This document shows positions 13,866 to 20,295 of a stretch of 26,069 nt of DNA, piece by piece; within the stretch, counting starts at the first letter, position 1; every line of letters begins with the position of its first letter. Source of the stretch: a virus; IMG/VR virus record IMGVR_UViG_3300002231_000311, positions 1 to 26,069 of that record. One strand, given 5' to 3'. A program made the position numbers and the translations under genes. The notes under the pieces are model-generated. The model worked only from the letters and a program-made list of their open reading frames with translations, was not told the DNA's origin and did no database searches.

Positions 13866-14126
13866 ATGCCTGCAAAAATTTTTGCCTTTTCTGGAGAAGA
13901 TCAAACAGTTGAGCAAATATTTTCAACACCATCAAAACGACTTCAGATCAGAAATTCGGGAGTGCAACCCGTTGAAATGTTTTTGATTGAAGTCCCTCCG
14001 GATTATGGAGTCAATTCTTATACGATGGAATCTGGAGATCCTCCAACAAGATTTCCTGTAATTACAGACAGAATAAAATTTAAATTTAAAAAGTTTTCGA
14101 GAGTTGAAATGGTGGAGGTTTATTGA
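13866..14126 (+). CDS. small beta-rich structural protein, paralogue of the N-terminal domain of the next gene
   Basis: The 86-residue product begins MPAKIFAFSGEDQTVEQIFS. The core RLQIRNSGVQPVEMFLIEVP, then YTMESGD and FPVITDRIKFKFKKFSRVEM, parallels residues 20-95 of the following protein (HIRIKNKSSFPVELYLKLDA, then LTFTIEPND and LITDEIKLEARRKGPVEIIV). This looks like a repeated beta-sandwich unit used in virion decoration or appendage proteins. The start is ATG 13866 with AAGGAG 10 bases upstream. It is the first gene of the plus-strand cluster. Virion role inferred from the neighbouring fibre-like genes. Confidence 0.65.
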   Translation: MPAKIFAFSGEDQTVEQIFSTPSKRLQIRNSGVQPVEMFLIEVPPDYGVNSYTMESGDPPTRFPVITDRIKFKFKKFSRVEMVEVY

Positions 14127-14734
14127 TGCCTGAAATATTCGACCAAAAATTAGAGCCTGATGTAATAACACCTTTTACTTTTGCAGAGGATTCAGCTCAT
14201 ATCCGAATTAAAAATAAATCAAGCTTTCCTGTTGAGTTGTACTTAAAACTTGATGCAACGACTTATAATACTCTAACATTCACAATTGAACCTAATGACG
14301 AGTTTGTAGAAGAATTAATCACAGATGAAATCAAACTTGAAGCAAGAAGAAAAGGCCCTGTCGAAATTATTGTAACTCCGGATTCTGAATTTTCTGGAGG
14401 TGGAGGATCTTCCGGTTCTGATGGTGGAGGAATTACAGAAATTGCATTTTCTAAAGATGATTTGCCTTCAAAATTATTAAAAGCTCTGGAATCAGGAAAT
14501 AGATTAGAGCAAATTTTTATTGATGTGAAAGTTGCCTTTAATGCAGGTGACATCTCGATTGGATTTGTCGGAGTTCAGGAAGCAATCATGCCTCTAGGAA
14601 CTGTTGACTTATCGCAAGTTGGGTTATATTCTATTGATATTTGGCGAACTTCTATCACAACTGAAAATCTTAATCTCTACTTTTCAGGAACTCCAACCTT
14701 GGGAAGTGGTATTCTTTACATAAGGAGTAATTAA
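14126..14734 (+). CDS. appendage/structural protein with Gly/Ser linker
   Basis: A 202-residue protein in three parts. Residues 1-95 are a beta domain paralogous to the preceding gene, residues about 91-103 are a flexible linker (EFSGGGGSSGSDGGG), and residues 105-202 are a second domain (FSKDDLPSKLLKALESGNRL, then VQEAIMPLGTVDLSQVGLYS and a beta-rich end). The linker is what one expects in a two-domain fibre or decoration protein. The ATG overlaps the previous stop as TGATG, with GGTGGAGG upstream. No enzymatic motif is visible. Confidence 0.65.
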   Translation: MPEIFDQKLEPDVITPFTFAEDSAHIRIKNKSSFPVELYLKLDATTYNTLTFTIEPNDEFVEELITDEIKLEARRKGPVEIIVTPDSEFSGGGGSSGSDGGGITEIAFSKDDLPSKLLKALESGNRLEQIFIDVKVAFNAGDISIGFVGVQEAIMPLGTVDLSQVGLYSIDIWRTSITTENLNLYFSGTPTLGSGILYIRSN

Positions 14735-14735
14735 A

Positions 14736-15278
14736 ATGGCTTTAAATCCTAGACATTCATTCTTACGAACTCTTCTTGGTGTTATATGGCGTTTCGGGAA
14801 AGGCGGCCCTCAGGTAAAAAACAATGCTGGAGTACTAGAAAACCGTGATGCAACGGATTCAGATTTTGCAATCATGAGAGGAAAAGATCCCGTTGCAAAT
14901 AACGATTTTGCAACTAAGGGATGGGTGGGTACACCTGGTAGTCCAAATGGATCAAAATGGGTTGCGCATCCAATTACAACAACCGCATCTACTGACTCAA
15001 CAAAATTAATACCTGCAAATTCAAAAATTCTCAGAAGGGGAATACTTGTAGAAACTCCATATGACAATGGTGCAACACTTCAATTAGGTTATACCGGTAC
15101 GTTAAACGCTATTTTTGACACCGGAGATTCTGATTTGTCTGTCGCTGGGTTATGGCAAGCAGAAGATTATAGCGATTGGAATGGGACAGCGATTAAACTA
15201 ACTGCAACGATTGCCAATTCTCCAACTGTTGGAGCTGGGACTTGTTTAGTTGAATATGTCGAAACACCTGATGCATAA
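14736..15278 (+). CDS. fibre-like appendage protein A (shared N-terminal attachment segment)
   Basis: A 180-residue protein. The N-terminus (FLRTLLGVIWRFGKGGPQVK and then GVLENRDATDSDFAIMRG, DPVANNDFATKGWV) is the 'FGKxGP ... D .. A ... R ..DP...DDxxTKxW' layout used by phage tail-fibre proteins to join an adhesin to the particle. It is shared with the next protein. The rest is beta-rich with a Ser/Thr/Gly-rich stretch and an end like a small receptor-binding or jelly-roll domain (LQLGYTGTLNAIFDTGDSDL). TAAGGAG lies before the ATG. Function inferred from layout. Confidence 0.65.
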   Translation: MALNPRHSFLRTLLGVIWRFGKGGPQVKNNAGVLENRDATDSDFAIMRGKDPVANNDFATKGWVGTPGSPNGSKWVAHPITTTASTDSTKLIPANSKILRRGILVETPYDNGATLQLGYTGTLNAIFDTGDSDLSVAGLWQAEDYSDWNGTAIKLTATIANSPTVGAGTCLVEYVETPDA

Positions 15279-15295
15279 TCATTTTTAAATCTTGA

Positions 15296-15316
15296 CTGAG
15301 GGATTTAATCCCTCAG
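15296..15316 (+). terminator. hairpin between two fibre-like genes
   Basis: CTGAGGGA-TTTAA-TCCCTCAG, a perfect 8-bp stem; a T7 run begins 9 bases later. It may be a partial terminator or an RNA-stability element tuning the longer fibre gene downstream. Confidence 0.45.
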
Positions 15317-15351
15317 ACTCGCTTATTTTTTTAAAAGGAGACAGGATAAAA

Positions 15352-16245
15352 ATGGCATCATTTTTTAAAAAATTATTAGGGACAAGTAGCAAAACTTTCC
15401 AATTCGGCAAAAATGGCCCGATTACCGAAAGAGCAGGGACAGAACTTTTAAAATTGTGGAATTCAACCGGAATTGATGACGAGTTATCAAGAGCACAATT
15501 TAAATACCCAGAAGCTGATGAAGACGCTGTAAATAAACAATACACGGACGAACTTCCAAAAGGTGAAATTTTTGGGTTAGAGCTTGTCTGGAATTCTGTT
15601 TCACAAGTTAAAATTCAGCCTGGACAATGTGCGAATACCCAATCATCAAGGTCATTGACGAATTTGACTGCTGAAAAGACCGTTGATATTACAACCGGTC
15701 CAGGTTCTCCAAATGGTTTGGATACTGGGACAGAGAGTGCAAATGCGATTTATTATGTTTGGTTGATTGAAAAACTTGGAATTGGTGCATCCGTTGATGG
15801 GCTGCTTTCACTTAGTGCAACGACCCCTACTATGCCGACTGGCTATACATTAAAACGCAGAATTGGAGCGGTTATAAATCTGTCTTCAGATTTTCTAAAT
15901 TTCAAACAATTTGGAAATCATCGCACAAGAAAATATTTATATCTTGAAAATATTGAAACAACTCTTAATATTTTATCTAATGGTGGAGCTGGAAGTTGGA
16001 CAGATATTGACTTGTCTTCGTTTATTCCTTCTACTAGCGAATTGGCTATTCTGGAATGTTATAGCACACAAAAAGTTGCACAGATAAGGACAAATGGAAT
16101 AAATGTACCTATGAGAAACATAGGAATAAAACAATATTCAGATTTTGAAATTCCGACGGATATATCACAATTGATAGAATACAAATTATCTGTACCATCT
16201 TCTGGGTTTTATTTATCTGTTGCAGGTTACATGGAGGAATTATAA
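15352..16245 (+). CDS. fibre-like appendage protein B, probable receptor-binding or tail fibre
   Basis: A 297-residue protein. The N-terminus FFKKLLGTSSKTFQFGKNGP, then ELLKLWNST and DEDAVNKQYTDELPKG, is paralogous to fibre protein A. The centre (about 130-180) has AIYYVWLIEKLGIGASVDGL, then ATTPTMPTGYTLKRRIGAVI, a signature of phage tail-fibre/adhesin modules ('YYVyLI...G...GLlS.S.t.P.lP.GYt.kRRIGAv'). The C-terminal part is beta-rich and may be the receptor-facing domain. ATG 15352 has AAAAGGAGA upstream; a longer in-frame start is not supported. Host-range determinant by inference. Confidence 0.75.
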   Translation: MASFFKKLLGTSSKTFQFGKNGPITERAGTELLKLWNSTGIDDELSRAQFKYPEADEDAVNKQYTDELPKGEIFGLELVWNSVSQVKIQPGQCANTQSSRSLTNLTAEKTVDITTGPGSPNGLDTGTESANAIYYVWLIEKLGIGASVDGLLSLSATTPTMPTGYTLKRRIGAVINLSSDFLNFKQFGNHRTRKYLYLENIETTLNILSNGGAGSWTDIDLSSFIPSTSELAILECYSTQKVAQIRTNGINVPMRNIGIKQYSDFEIPTDISQLIEYKLSVPSSGFYLSVAGYMEEL

Positions 16246-16478
16246 TGATTAGAAATTTTGTTTGCGCTAAAATTGAGCACATTGGAGAACATCCAAGATT
16301 GGGATCGAATCAAACGATTCCAAAAGATTTGGTTATAAAAAGCGGATATTGTAATTTTACCGTTGATCCTACTAACGAATTTTCCGTTTCAAATAATTTT
16401 ATTTTTGACACATCTACTCTTTACCAAGATTGGTATTACAATTCAACAACTCAAACATTTCAAAAGACTGTACCATAA
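16245..16478 (+). CDS. hypothetical small structural protein
   Basis: A 77-residue protein, beta-rich and aromatic at the end (DWYYNSTTQTFQKTVP), overlapping the fibre gene stop as TAATG. It has GGAGG 9 bases before the ATG. Unrecognised. It is probably translated with fibre protein B and may be its chaperone or a small tip subunit, but no motif supports either. Confidence 0.55.
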   Translation: MIRNFVCAKIEHIGEHPRLGSNQTIPKDLVIKSGYCNFTVDPTNEFSVSNNFIFDTSTLYQDWYYNSTTQTFQKTVP

Positions 16479-16681
16479 TGAGCGAAACATTTAAACAAGC
16501 AAATAATCGTTACAAAAGGGAACGATTAAATGTTGCAAAAAAAATTCAAAAAGCAATCAAATATGCAGAAAAAAAGGACTTTGGCGATATCGCTAAAGTC
16601 CTCGATCATATCAACGAAAAATTTAAAGAAGACGGGCAAGGTATTGATGAAATTATGATTTGTCTGGATTGTTGCGATTGA
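16478..16681 (+). CDS. hypothetical helical 67-residue protein
   Basis: A basic helical protein (YKRERLNVAKKIQKAIKYAE, FGDIAKVLDHINEKF) with an acidic Cys-containing end (ICLDCCD). The ATG overlaps the previous stop as TAATG. It is the last gene of the plus-strand cluster and overlaps tail-to-tail, by 29 bases, with the opposing Cys4 gene; no terminator is visible between them. Function unknown. Confidence 0.55.
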   Translation: MSETFKQANNRYKRERLNVAKKIQKAIKYAEKKDFGDIAKVLDHINEKFKEDGQGIDEIMICLDCCD

Positions 16682-16853
16682 CAAATTTCGTTAAATCTAT
16701 TGTCCCATCCTCCTCTGCTTTTAAACCGTCAAGATATTCCTGATAGGTTTTCTCTTCGTGGTCAATGCACTGTTGGCAGATATAAATGTATCCAAATTCA
16801 TCATATCCGATTTTAACGATGTCTTTTTCACTCCAACATTCTTGACAAATCAT
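16653..16853 (-). CDS. small Cys4 zinc-binding-like protein
   Basis: The 66-residue product has MICQECWSEKDIVKIGYDEF followed by IYICQQCIDHEEKTYQEYLD: two C-x2-C pairs about 20 residues apart, a zinc-ribbon layout with an acidic helical tail. The start overlaps the lipoprotein stop as TGATG. It converges on the plus-strand cluster. Function unknown; it is one of several Cys-pair proteins in this genome. Confidence 0.65.
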   Translation of the reverse strand: MICQECWSEKDIVKIGYDEFGYIYICQQCIDHEEKTYQEYLDGLKAEEDGTIDLTKFVNRNNPDKS

Positions 16854-17083
16854 CAGTCTGGTTGTCCTAAAATTTCAGCCATTAATTCTTCTTTAAAGAG
16901 GTCCTGAGGATGGCGACTAAATAAACCTCCAGATTTCTTTTCCGAACGATATAAATTTCTTTTATGAATCCTGGTATCATTTTCCGTATTTTCATCATAT
17001 CGGAAAACATCCATTCCCTTAATTTCAATTGTGCATCCATATAATACAATCGAAATCATTAATATTAGAAATAAAATCCGCAT
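16853..17083 (-). CDS. small predicted lipoprotein, possible outer-membrane spanin
   Basis: A 76-residue protein whose signal peptide (MRILFLILMISIVLYGC) ends in a lipobox with Cys17. The mature part is polar and charged, with no further membrane segment. AAGGAGGATTT precedes the ATG, one of the best ribosome sites in the window. It follows the tail/late operon after two hairpins. Size, lipobox and location fit an outer-membrane spanin subunit, but the usual Pro-rich region is missing, so this is only a suggestion. Confidence 0.6.
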   Translation of the reverse strand: MRILFLILMISIVLYGCTIEIKGMDVFRYDENTENDTRIHKRNLYRSEKKSGGLFSRHPQDLFKEELMAEILGQPD

Positions 17084-17116
17084 AAATCCTCCTTTTTGAT
17101 TGCAACAAATTAAAAA

Positions 17117-17148
17117 AAAAGAGAGCCAGGGGAATGACTCTCTCTTTT
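17117..17148 (-). terminator. intrinsic terminator at the end of the leftward late operon
   Basis: AAAAGAGAG and CTCTCTTTT arms (9 bp) with a 14-base loop. On the minus strand a run of nine T follows. Together with the next hairpin it ends the leftward tail operon. Confidence 0.75.
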
Positions 17149-17157
17149 CCTTGGGGG

Positions 17158-17187
17158 AATAAAAGAGTAATGCGAGACTCTTTTATT
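17158..17187 (-). terminator. second hairpin of a tandem terminator
   Basis: AATAAAAGAGT and ACTCTTTTATT are perfect 11-bp arms with an 8-base loop, 9 bases from the previous hairpin and just past the last gene of the operon. Confidence 0.65.
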
Positions 17188-17208
17188 GTCGAGGCAAAAA
17201 CTATTAAA

Positions 17209-17526
17209 TCATGCTTCAAAAAATTTGTCAATATATTCTGGTATATATTTATTTTTCAACGCATCCTCGGCAGGTTCTTCAATCCAATTTGGGATAGCTG
17301 GAATATCAAGAGCAAAAAGAGGAGTAAGAGCTTCATCAACGGCTTGGATTACAAATCGTTTTTTTTCAGTACCTTTAAGGCCTTCAACATCACGATAAGC
17401 ATGAATCCCTTTAGAAATTATTTCGAGAGCCAATGCAACCAAATCCCAAGGATTCCCGTAGTCTTCATTCTTAATAAAATTTTCAACTATTTTTGTTAAT
17501 TCCGTTGAGAGTTCTTTAATTTCCAT
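17209..17526 (-). CDS. hypothetical protein at the end of the late operon
   Basis: A helical product (ELTKIVENFIKNEDYGNPWD, LVALALEIISKGIHAYRD) with a Pro/Trp-containing end (FALDIPAIPNWIEEPAEDAL). No family is recognised. ATG 17526 has TTGGAGG at good spacing and can start it. The open frame, however, continues upstream without a stop to 17644 with protein-like sequence, suggesting that the real gene is longer (see the next entry). It ends just before tandem terminators. Confidence 0.6.
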   Translation of the reverse strand: MEIKELSTELTKIVENFIKNEDYGNPWDLVALALEIISKGIHAYRDVEGLKGTEKKRFVIQAVDEALTPLFALDIPAIPNWIEEPAEDALKNKYIPEYIDKFFEA

Positions 17527-17647
17527 ATCAACCTCCAAAGAATAATCTTTTTTTAATAATTTTACAGTTTTTTTTTCGTCGATTCCAAGTTGTCGGTCTA
17601 AAACTCGATCAACGACCTCCTCAACGACGGGAGTTTTCTGCCTTCAT
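17527..17647 (-). pseudogene. probable N-terminal part of the preceding gene, separated by an apparent +1 frameshift
   Basis: An ATG at 17647 overlaps the upstream stop as ATGA, as in most genes here, but its frame (MKAENSRR) stops at once. Skipping one base gives VVEEVVDRVLDRQLGIDEKK and TVKLLKKDYSLEVDMEIKEL, running in frame into the gene ending at 17209. The shift would lie in AACTCCCGTCG. The intact protein would be about 145 residues. Either an indel, a sequencing error or a +1 shift explains this. Confidence 0.45.
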
Positions 17648-17982
17648 ATCAAAGTAGATATTAAGATTTTAGCGAGAGTTTTTAAAACTGCAAGAGCAAT
17701 AGAACCCGCCTTTGTTCCAATTTCTGTTTTTATAAGAGCAGTTCTAACTTTTAACGAAACGCTTAATGATTCAATTTCTTCTTTATAGATTGCAATCGAA
17801 TCTCCGTTATCTTCTTCTCTGGCTAGATTTAAATTGTATTTAGATTCAGCGAGTTCATCCAAAATTTCTTCAATCATACCATAGGATTTTGTGCCTTCTT
17901 TTATGAGGTCTCCTGCTCCGTTTTTAAAAATTTCGATTAGGTCTTTTTTGATCTGTTCTTTTGAGTACATTATCGCCATCAT
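17644..17982 (-). CDS. hypothetical helical protein with hydrophobic C-terminus
   Basis: A 112-residue, almost entirely helical protein (KKDLIEIFKNGAGDLIKEGT, IEEILDELAESKYNLNLARE) ending in a hydrophobic/amphipathic helix (GSIALAVLKTLAKILISTLI). The ATG overlaps the upstream stop as ATGA. With the two neighbouring single-pass membrane proteins it forms a small membrane-related group after the tail genes, where lysis genes are often found; no lysis motif is recognised. Confidence 0.6.
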   Translation of the reverse strand: MMAIMYSKEQIKKDLIEIFKNGAGDLIKEGTKSYGMIEEILDELAESKYNLNLAREEDNGDSIAIYKEEIESLSVSLKVRTALIKTEIGTKAGSIALAVLKTLAKILISTLI

Positions 17983-18305
17983 TTCACCTCACCTTGATTT
18001 CTGATAGCTTTTAAAAGGTTCTTAGTATCTTGATATTTCTTAAGCCGTTTCCGTACTGATGAATCTATTTCAACTTGGTCAAAATCTCTATACCTTGGAT
18101 CATGTGGAATACAAGTAATTGCGTCTTGCTCAAATGATGCAACAGCTTCATCTAGTGCATCAATTTGATACTCATAAATTGTATAACTACAACTCAACAT
18201 AAAAATGCATAGAGAAATTGCAATCAATAATGAAGCGAATCCGCCTCCTGTGATAAATTTCCATTTCATAGATAGATCCTTCCATTTAAATAATTTAGTT
18301 TCCAT
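17979..18305 (-). CDS. single-pass membrane or lipid-anchored protein
   Basis: A 108-residue product with a polar N-terminus (METKLFKWKDLSMKWKFITG), a hydrophobic helix (GFASLLIAISLCIFMLSC) and a charged outside part rich in Asp/Arg/Lys with a helical end. The hydrophobic segment ends in FMLSC, which could be a lipobox, but the N-terminal tail is long for a signal peptide. The start is at 18305 (GGGAGAAG upstream) rather than 18344. It may belong to a lysis group (inner-membrane spanin-like), not proven. Confidence 0.55.
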   Translation of the reverse strand: METKLFKWKDLSMKWKFITGGGFASLLIAISLCIFMLSCSYTIYEYQIDALDEAVASFEQDAITCIPHDPRYRDFDQVEIDSSVRKRLKKYQDTKNLLKAIRNQGEVK

Positions 18306-18711
18306 TCTTCTCCCTTTCTTTCTTGAAACCAAGCTTCGATTCAATTTCTTTTCTGATTACTACGATGTCAGATAAAGAAAATTTCTTGGTTTCATCCATT
18401 CTAAACTTTTCTGTATCATGTTTTTCAATGACTTCTTTTATTTCTTTTGAGTGTAAACGACAATTTTTAGAATTAGGACAATCAGGAACCGTCGAATTCT
18501 TTACAAATTCCAACATTTGCTCATAATGAAGAATAATTTTATCTTTTTCTGTCGTTGCTGATTCTCTCTCTTCCTTGACTAACCTATCACTCCTGTCTCG
18601 TTCTTTTTGAATAGTTTCATCTTTAAACTTTTGAGATTTTATATATGCAATCAAAACAATTGTTAATGCACCCGTTAGAGCTGATACCAAATTTACGACT
18701 ACTTCTTCCAT
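18295..18711 (-). CDS. membrane-anchored coiled-coil protein
   Basis: A 138-residue product with an N-terminal membrane helix (VVNLVSALTGALTIVLIAYI) and then a long charged coiled coil (KDETIQKERDRSDRLVKEER, KIILHYEQMLEFVKNS). A short Cys/His element (DCPNSKNCRLHSKEI) interrupts it, and a second helical part follows. The topology is that of Rz-like inner-membrane spanins or of small holin-associated proteins, but the sequence does not identify one. The stop overlaps the next start by 11 bases. Confidence 0.6.
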   Translation of the reverse strand: MEEVVVNLVSALTGALTIVLIAYIKSQKFKDETIQKERDRSDRLVKEERESATTEKDKIILHYEQMLEFVKNSTVPDCPNSKNCRLHSKEIKEVIEKHDTEKFRMDETKKFSLSDIVVIRKEIESKLGFKKEREKNGN

Positions 18712-18717
18712 TGTGTT

Positions 18718-19086
18718 TTAATCGGCTATCAACCCGAGCCCTCCTGTTTTCCTGAGATATGCAAGCAGGGTAACAAGCGTTGCCCTTGTAGCTGTCAAGT
18801 CTGTTTTCAACGAATTTATCTCAGTTAACAGACTAGCATTATTATCGTTCGTTATAGTTTGGGAATAAGTTGCAGTCCCATCGTTTATGGTTATGCCAGG
18901 AGTCCCTGTCGTTGAATCGGTTAAAGTCTGAGCAGTTATAGTAGTTGGGTCAACGATTGCATCATCTCCAGTGTTTTTTGTCCCGTTGAGCATCTCCAAT
19001 AAATGAGTCCTCAACAAATCGTTATTTGCGTTGATTAGTGCATCCCATCCTGCAGTATTGTTTGGAATGTTAGTTAAATCAGCCAT
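18718..19086 (-). CDS. hypothetical small virion/tail-tip protein
   Basis: A 122-residue product beginning MADLTNIPNNTAGWDALINA. The middle is a Thr/Asn/Asp-rich beta-like stretch (AQTLTDSTTGTPGITINDGT), and the end is a coiled coil (LLTEINSLKTDLTATRATLV) with a short tip (YLRKTGGLGLIAD). A beta-rich part plus a coiled-coil stalk suggests a trimeric tail-tip or fibre subunit. It directly follows the tail hub (TAATG junction), where central fibre components are commonly encoded. Function inferred. Confidence 0.6.
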   Translation of the reverse strand: MADLTNIPNNTAGWDALINANNDLLRTHLLEMLNGTKNTGDDAIVDPTTITAQTLTDSTTGTPGITINDGTATYSQTITNDNNASLLTEINSLKTDLTATRATLVTLLAYLRKTGGLGLIAD

Positions 19087-20108
19087 TAAGAATATTCTCC
19101 ATCTGAGGCACCAACTGAAATTATGTAAGGGTCAGAGAGTAGATTAAACCTTTTATGATAAATGGTCAAGGTAAAAGCACCTGCTCTTGTAAAGCTCGTT
19201 AAAGTTGTTGTTGTCAAAACAATTTCTGAACTATCATATTGTACCAGAATTTCCCCAATAAACGAATACGGAGCAGGTCCAGGACTTAAAACAACGGATG
19301 GATCTCCAACTCCGAAACCCGGTATTTCAGGCGTATTGGGCCAAATCGAAACATCGATTGTTGATCCCGTCCTAGTTGCAGTAACAAAACCAGGTATTCT
19401 AGGCTTTTTTGCTCTACTGACCGCAGTTGTCAAGATTGGAGTAATAAGAGATGGATCATATTGATTAGCATTAAATTGGGCAACTGGCTTGCTATAAAAA
19501 GTTGTAAATGAAATCCCATCTAAAACATTATCAGCAAAATCAAAAATAAAAATTTGGCTTGAGATTGCATGCGTTTCTTTCGGAGTTTGCAACCTCCCTC
19601 GAATTATTCCACTTAACCGAATGTCGTTTCCTTCATTTGCAACTTCTCGGAAGTATAAAATCTCATTTCCGATGAGTGCAAATCGTTGAGAATCTAACCA
19701 ATCCGCCTGAGTTATTGTCTCGAAAAGAGGATCTCTCGTTGCGGGAGTATAAAGAATTCCTTGGGTTTCATCAATTTCGAAAGTTGTGTCTGGATATTCC
19801 TCGGCAAGAAATCCAGCCTGAGCAAATCTGGAAACAACTGCAGTATCCACATAACCAGATGGAGCAGTTTCAGAAACTTGAACTAAAAAACTTGTTTCGA
19901 ATAATTTTTCTCGATTGACGAGAAAAGCAAAAGCAGTTTCAAAACCGAATTGCTCCGTATAAGGCAATTCATAGACTCTGACGTTGCTAAATTCAGCCAA
20001 GGTAAAATCTAATGGAACGTTTTCTGAACCTCCAAGAATTTCAAAAACATCATCAAAAAGCGACTCTGTAACTTGACGACATTTAAACGAAAATTCGTTT
20101 TTGTTCAT
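19086..20108 (-). CDS. tail hub / tip attachment protein, C-terminal segment
   Basis: The third reading-frame piece of a lambda J/GTA-hub-like protein. It contains the usual late part of such hubs: LPYTEQFGFETAFAFLVNRE, then LYTPATRDPLFETITQADWL, FALIGNEILYFREVANEGND and IRLSGIIRGRLQT (the 'iG.EIl.f......g......ltrG..GT' module), ending in fibronectin-like beta domains. Its own ATG at 20108 lacks a good ribosome site, and the sense-making join with the preceding piece is ...SKKENEQ/NEFSFKCRQV. It therefore looks like the end of one protein interrupted by +1 shifts rather than a separate gene. Confidence 0.75.
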   Translation of the reverse strand: MNKNEFSFKCRQVTESLFDDVFEILGGSENVPLDFTLAEFSNVRVYELPYTEQFGFETAFAFLVNREKLFETSFLVQVSETAPSGYVDTAVVSRFAQAGFLAEEYPDTTFEIDETQGILYTPATRDPLFETITQADWLDSQRFALIGNEILYFREVANEGNDIRLSGIIRGRLQTPKETHAISSQIFIFDFADNVLDGISFTTFYSKPVAQFNANQYDPSLITPILTTAVSRAKKPRIPGFVTATRTGSTIDVSIWPNTPEIPGFGVGDPSVVLSPGPAPYSFIGEILVQYDSSEIVLTTTTLTSFTRAGAFTLTIYHKRFNLLSDPYIISVGASDGEYS

Positions 20109-20295
20109 TTTCTTTTTTTGAGGTCTCAGTTACCCAAAAAGTTGCAGAAACTATACCTAATCGAGAATTCTGAATTTCGATTTTATCTCCAGGCAACAAA
20201 TCTGAAAATCCTAGATGCGTTGTGATTTCTATTTCGAGAGCCGGATAAGAGAGGTTTTTTTTAATTTCAGTTAGTCTTTTACTTGCTTGTTGCAC
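20083..20295 (-). pseudogene. tail hub protein, middle segment in a second frame
   Basis: A 70-residue piece linking the two larger hub segments. Reading upstream into SETVQQASKRLTEIKKNLSY, then ALEIEITTHLGFSDLLPGDK and IEIQNSRLGIVSATFWV, it has the typical hub layout ('...a...L......+..le.....g..l.PGD.i.i......g....wrV'). Its only start is a GTG lacking a ribosome site. It joins the upstream piece near ATA TTC CGA and the downstream piece in a poly-A stretch (CAAAAAAAG), both by skipping one base. Confidence 0.6.

Noticed and set aside
17025-17231. Minus-strand frame across the two terminator hairpins
   Set aside because: It runs through both hairpins, has no ribosome site, and conflicts with the lipoprotein start.
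17134-17499. Plus-strand frames around 17.2 kb
   Set aside because: Antisense of the helical gene ending at 17209 and of the terminators; no ribosome site.
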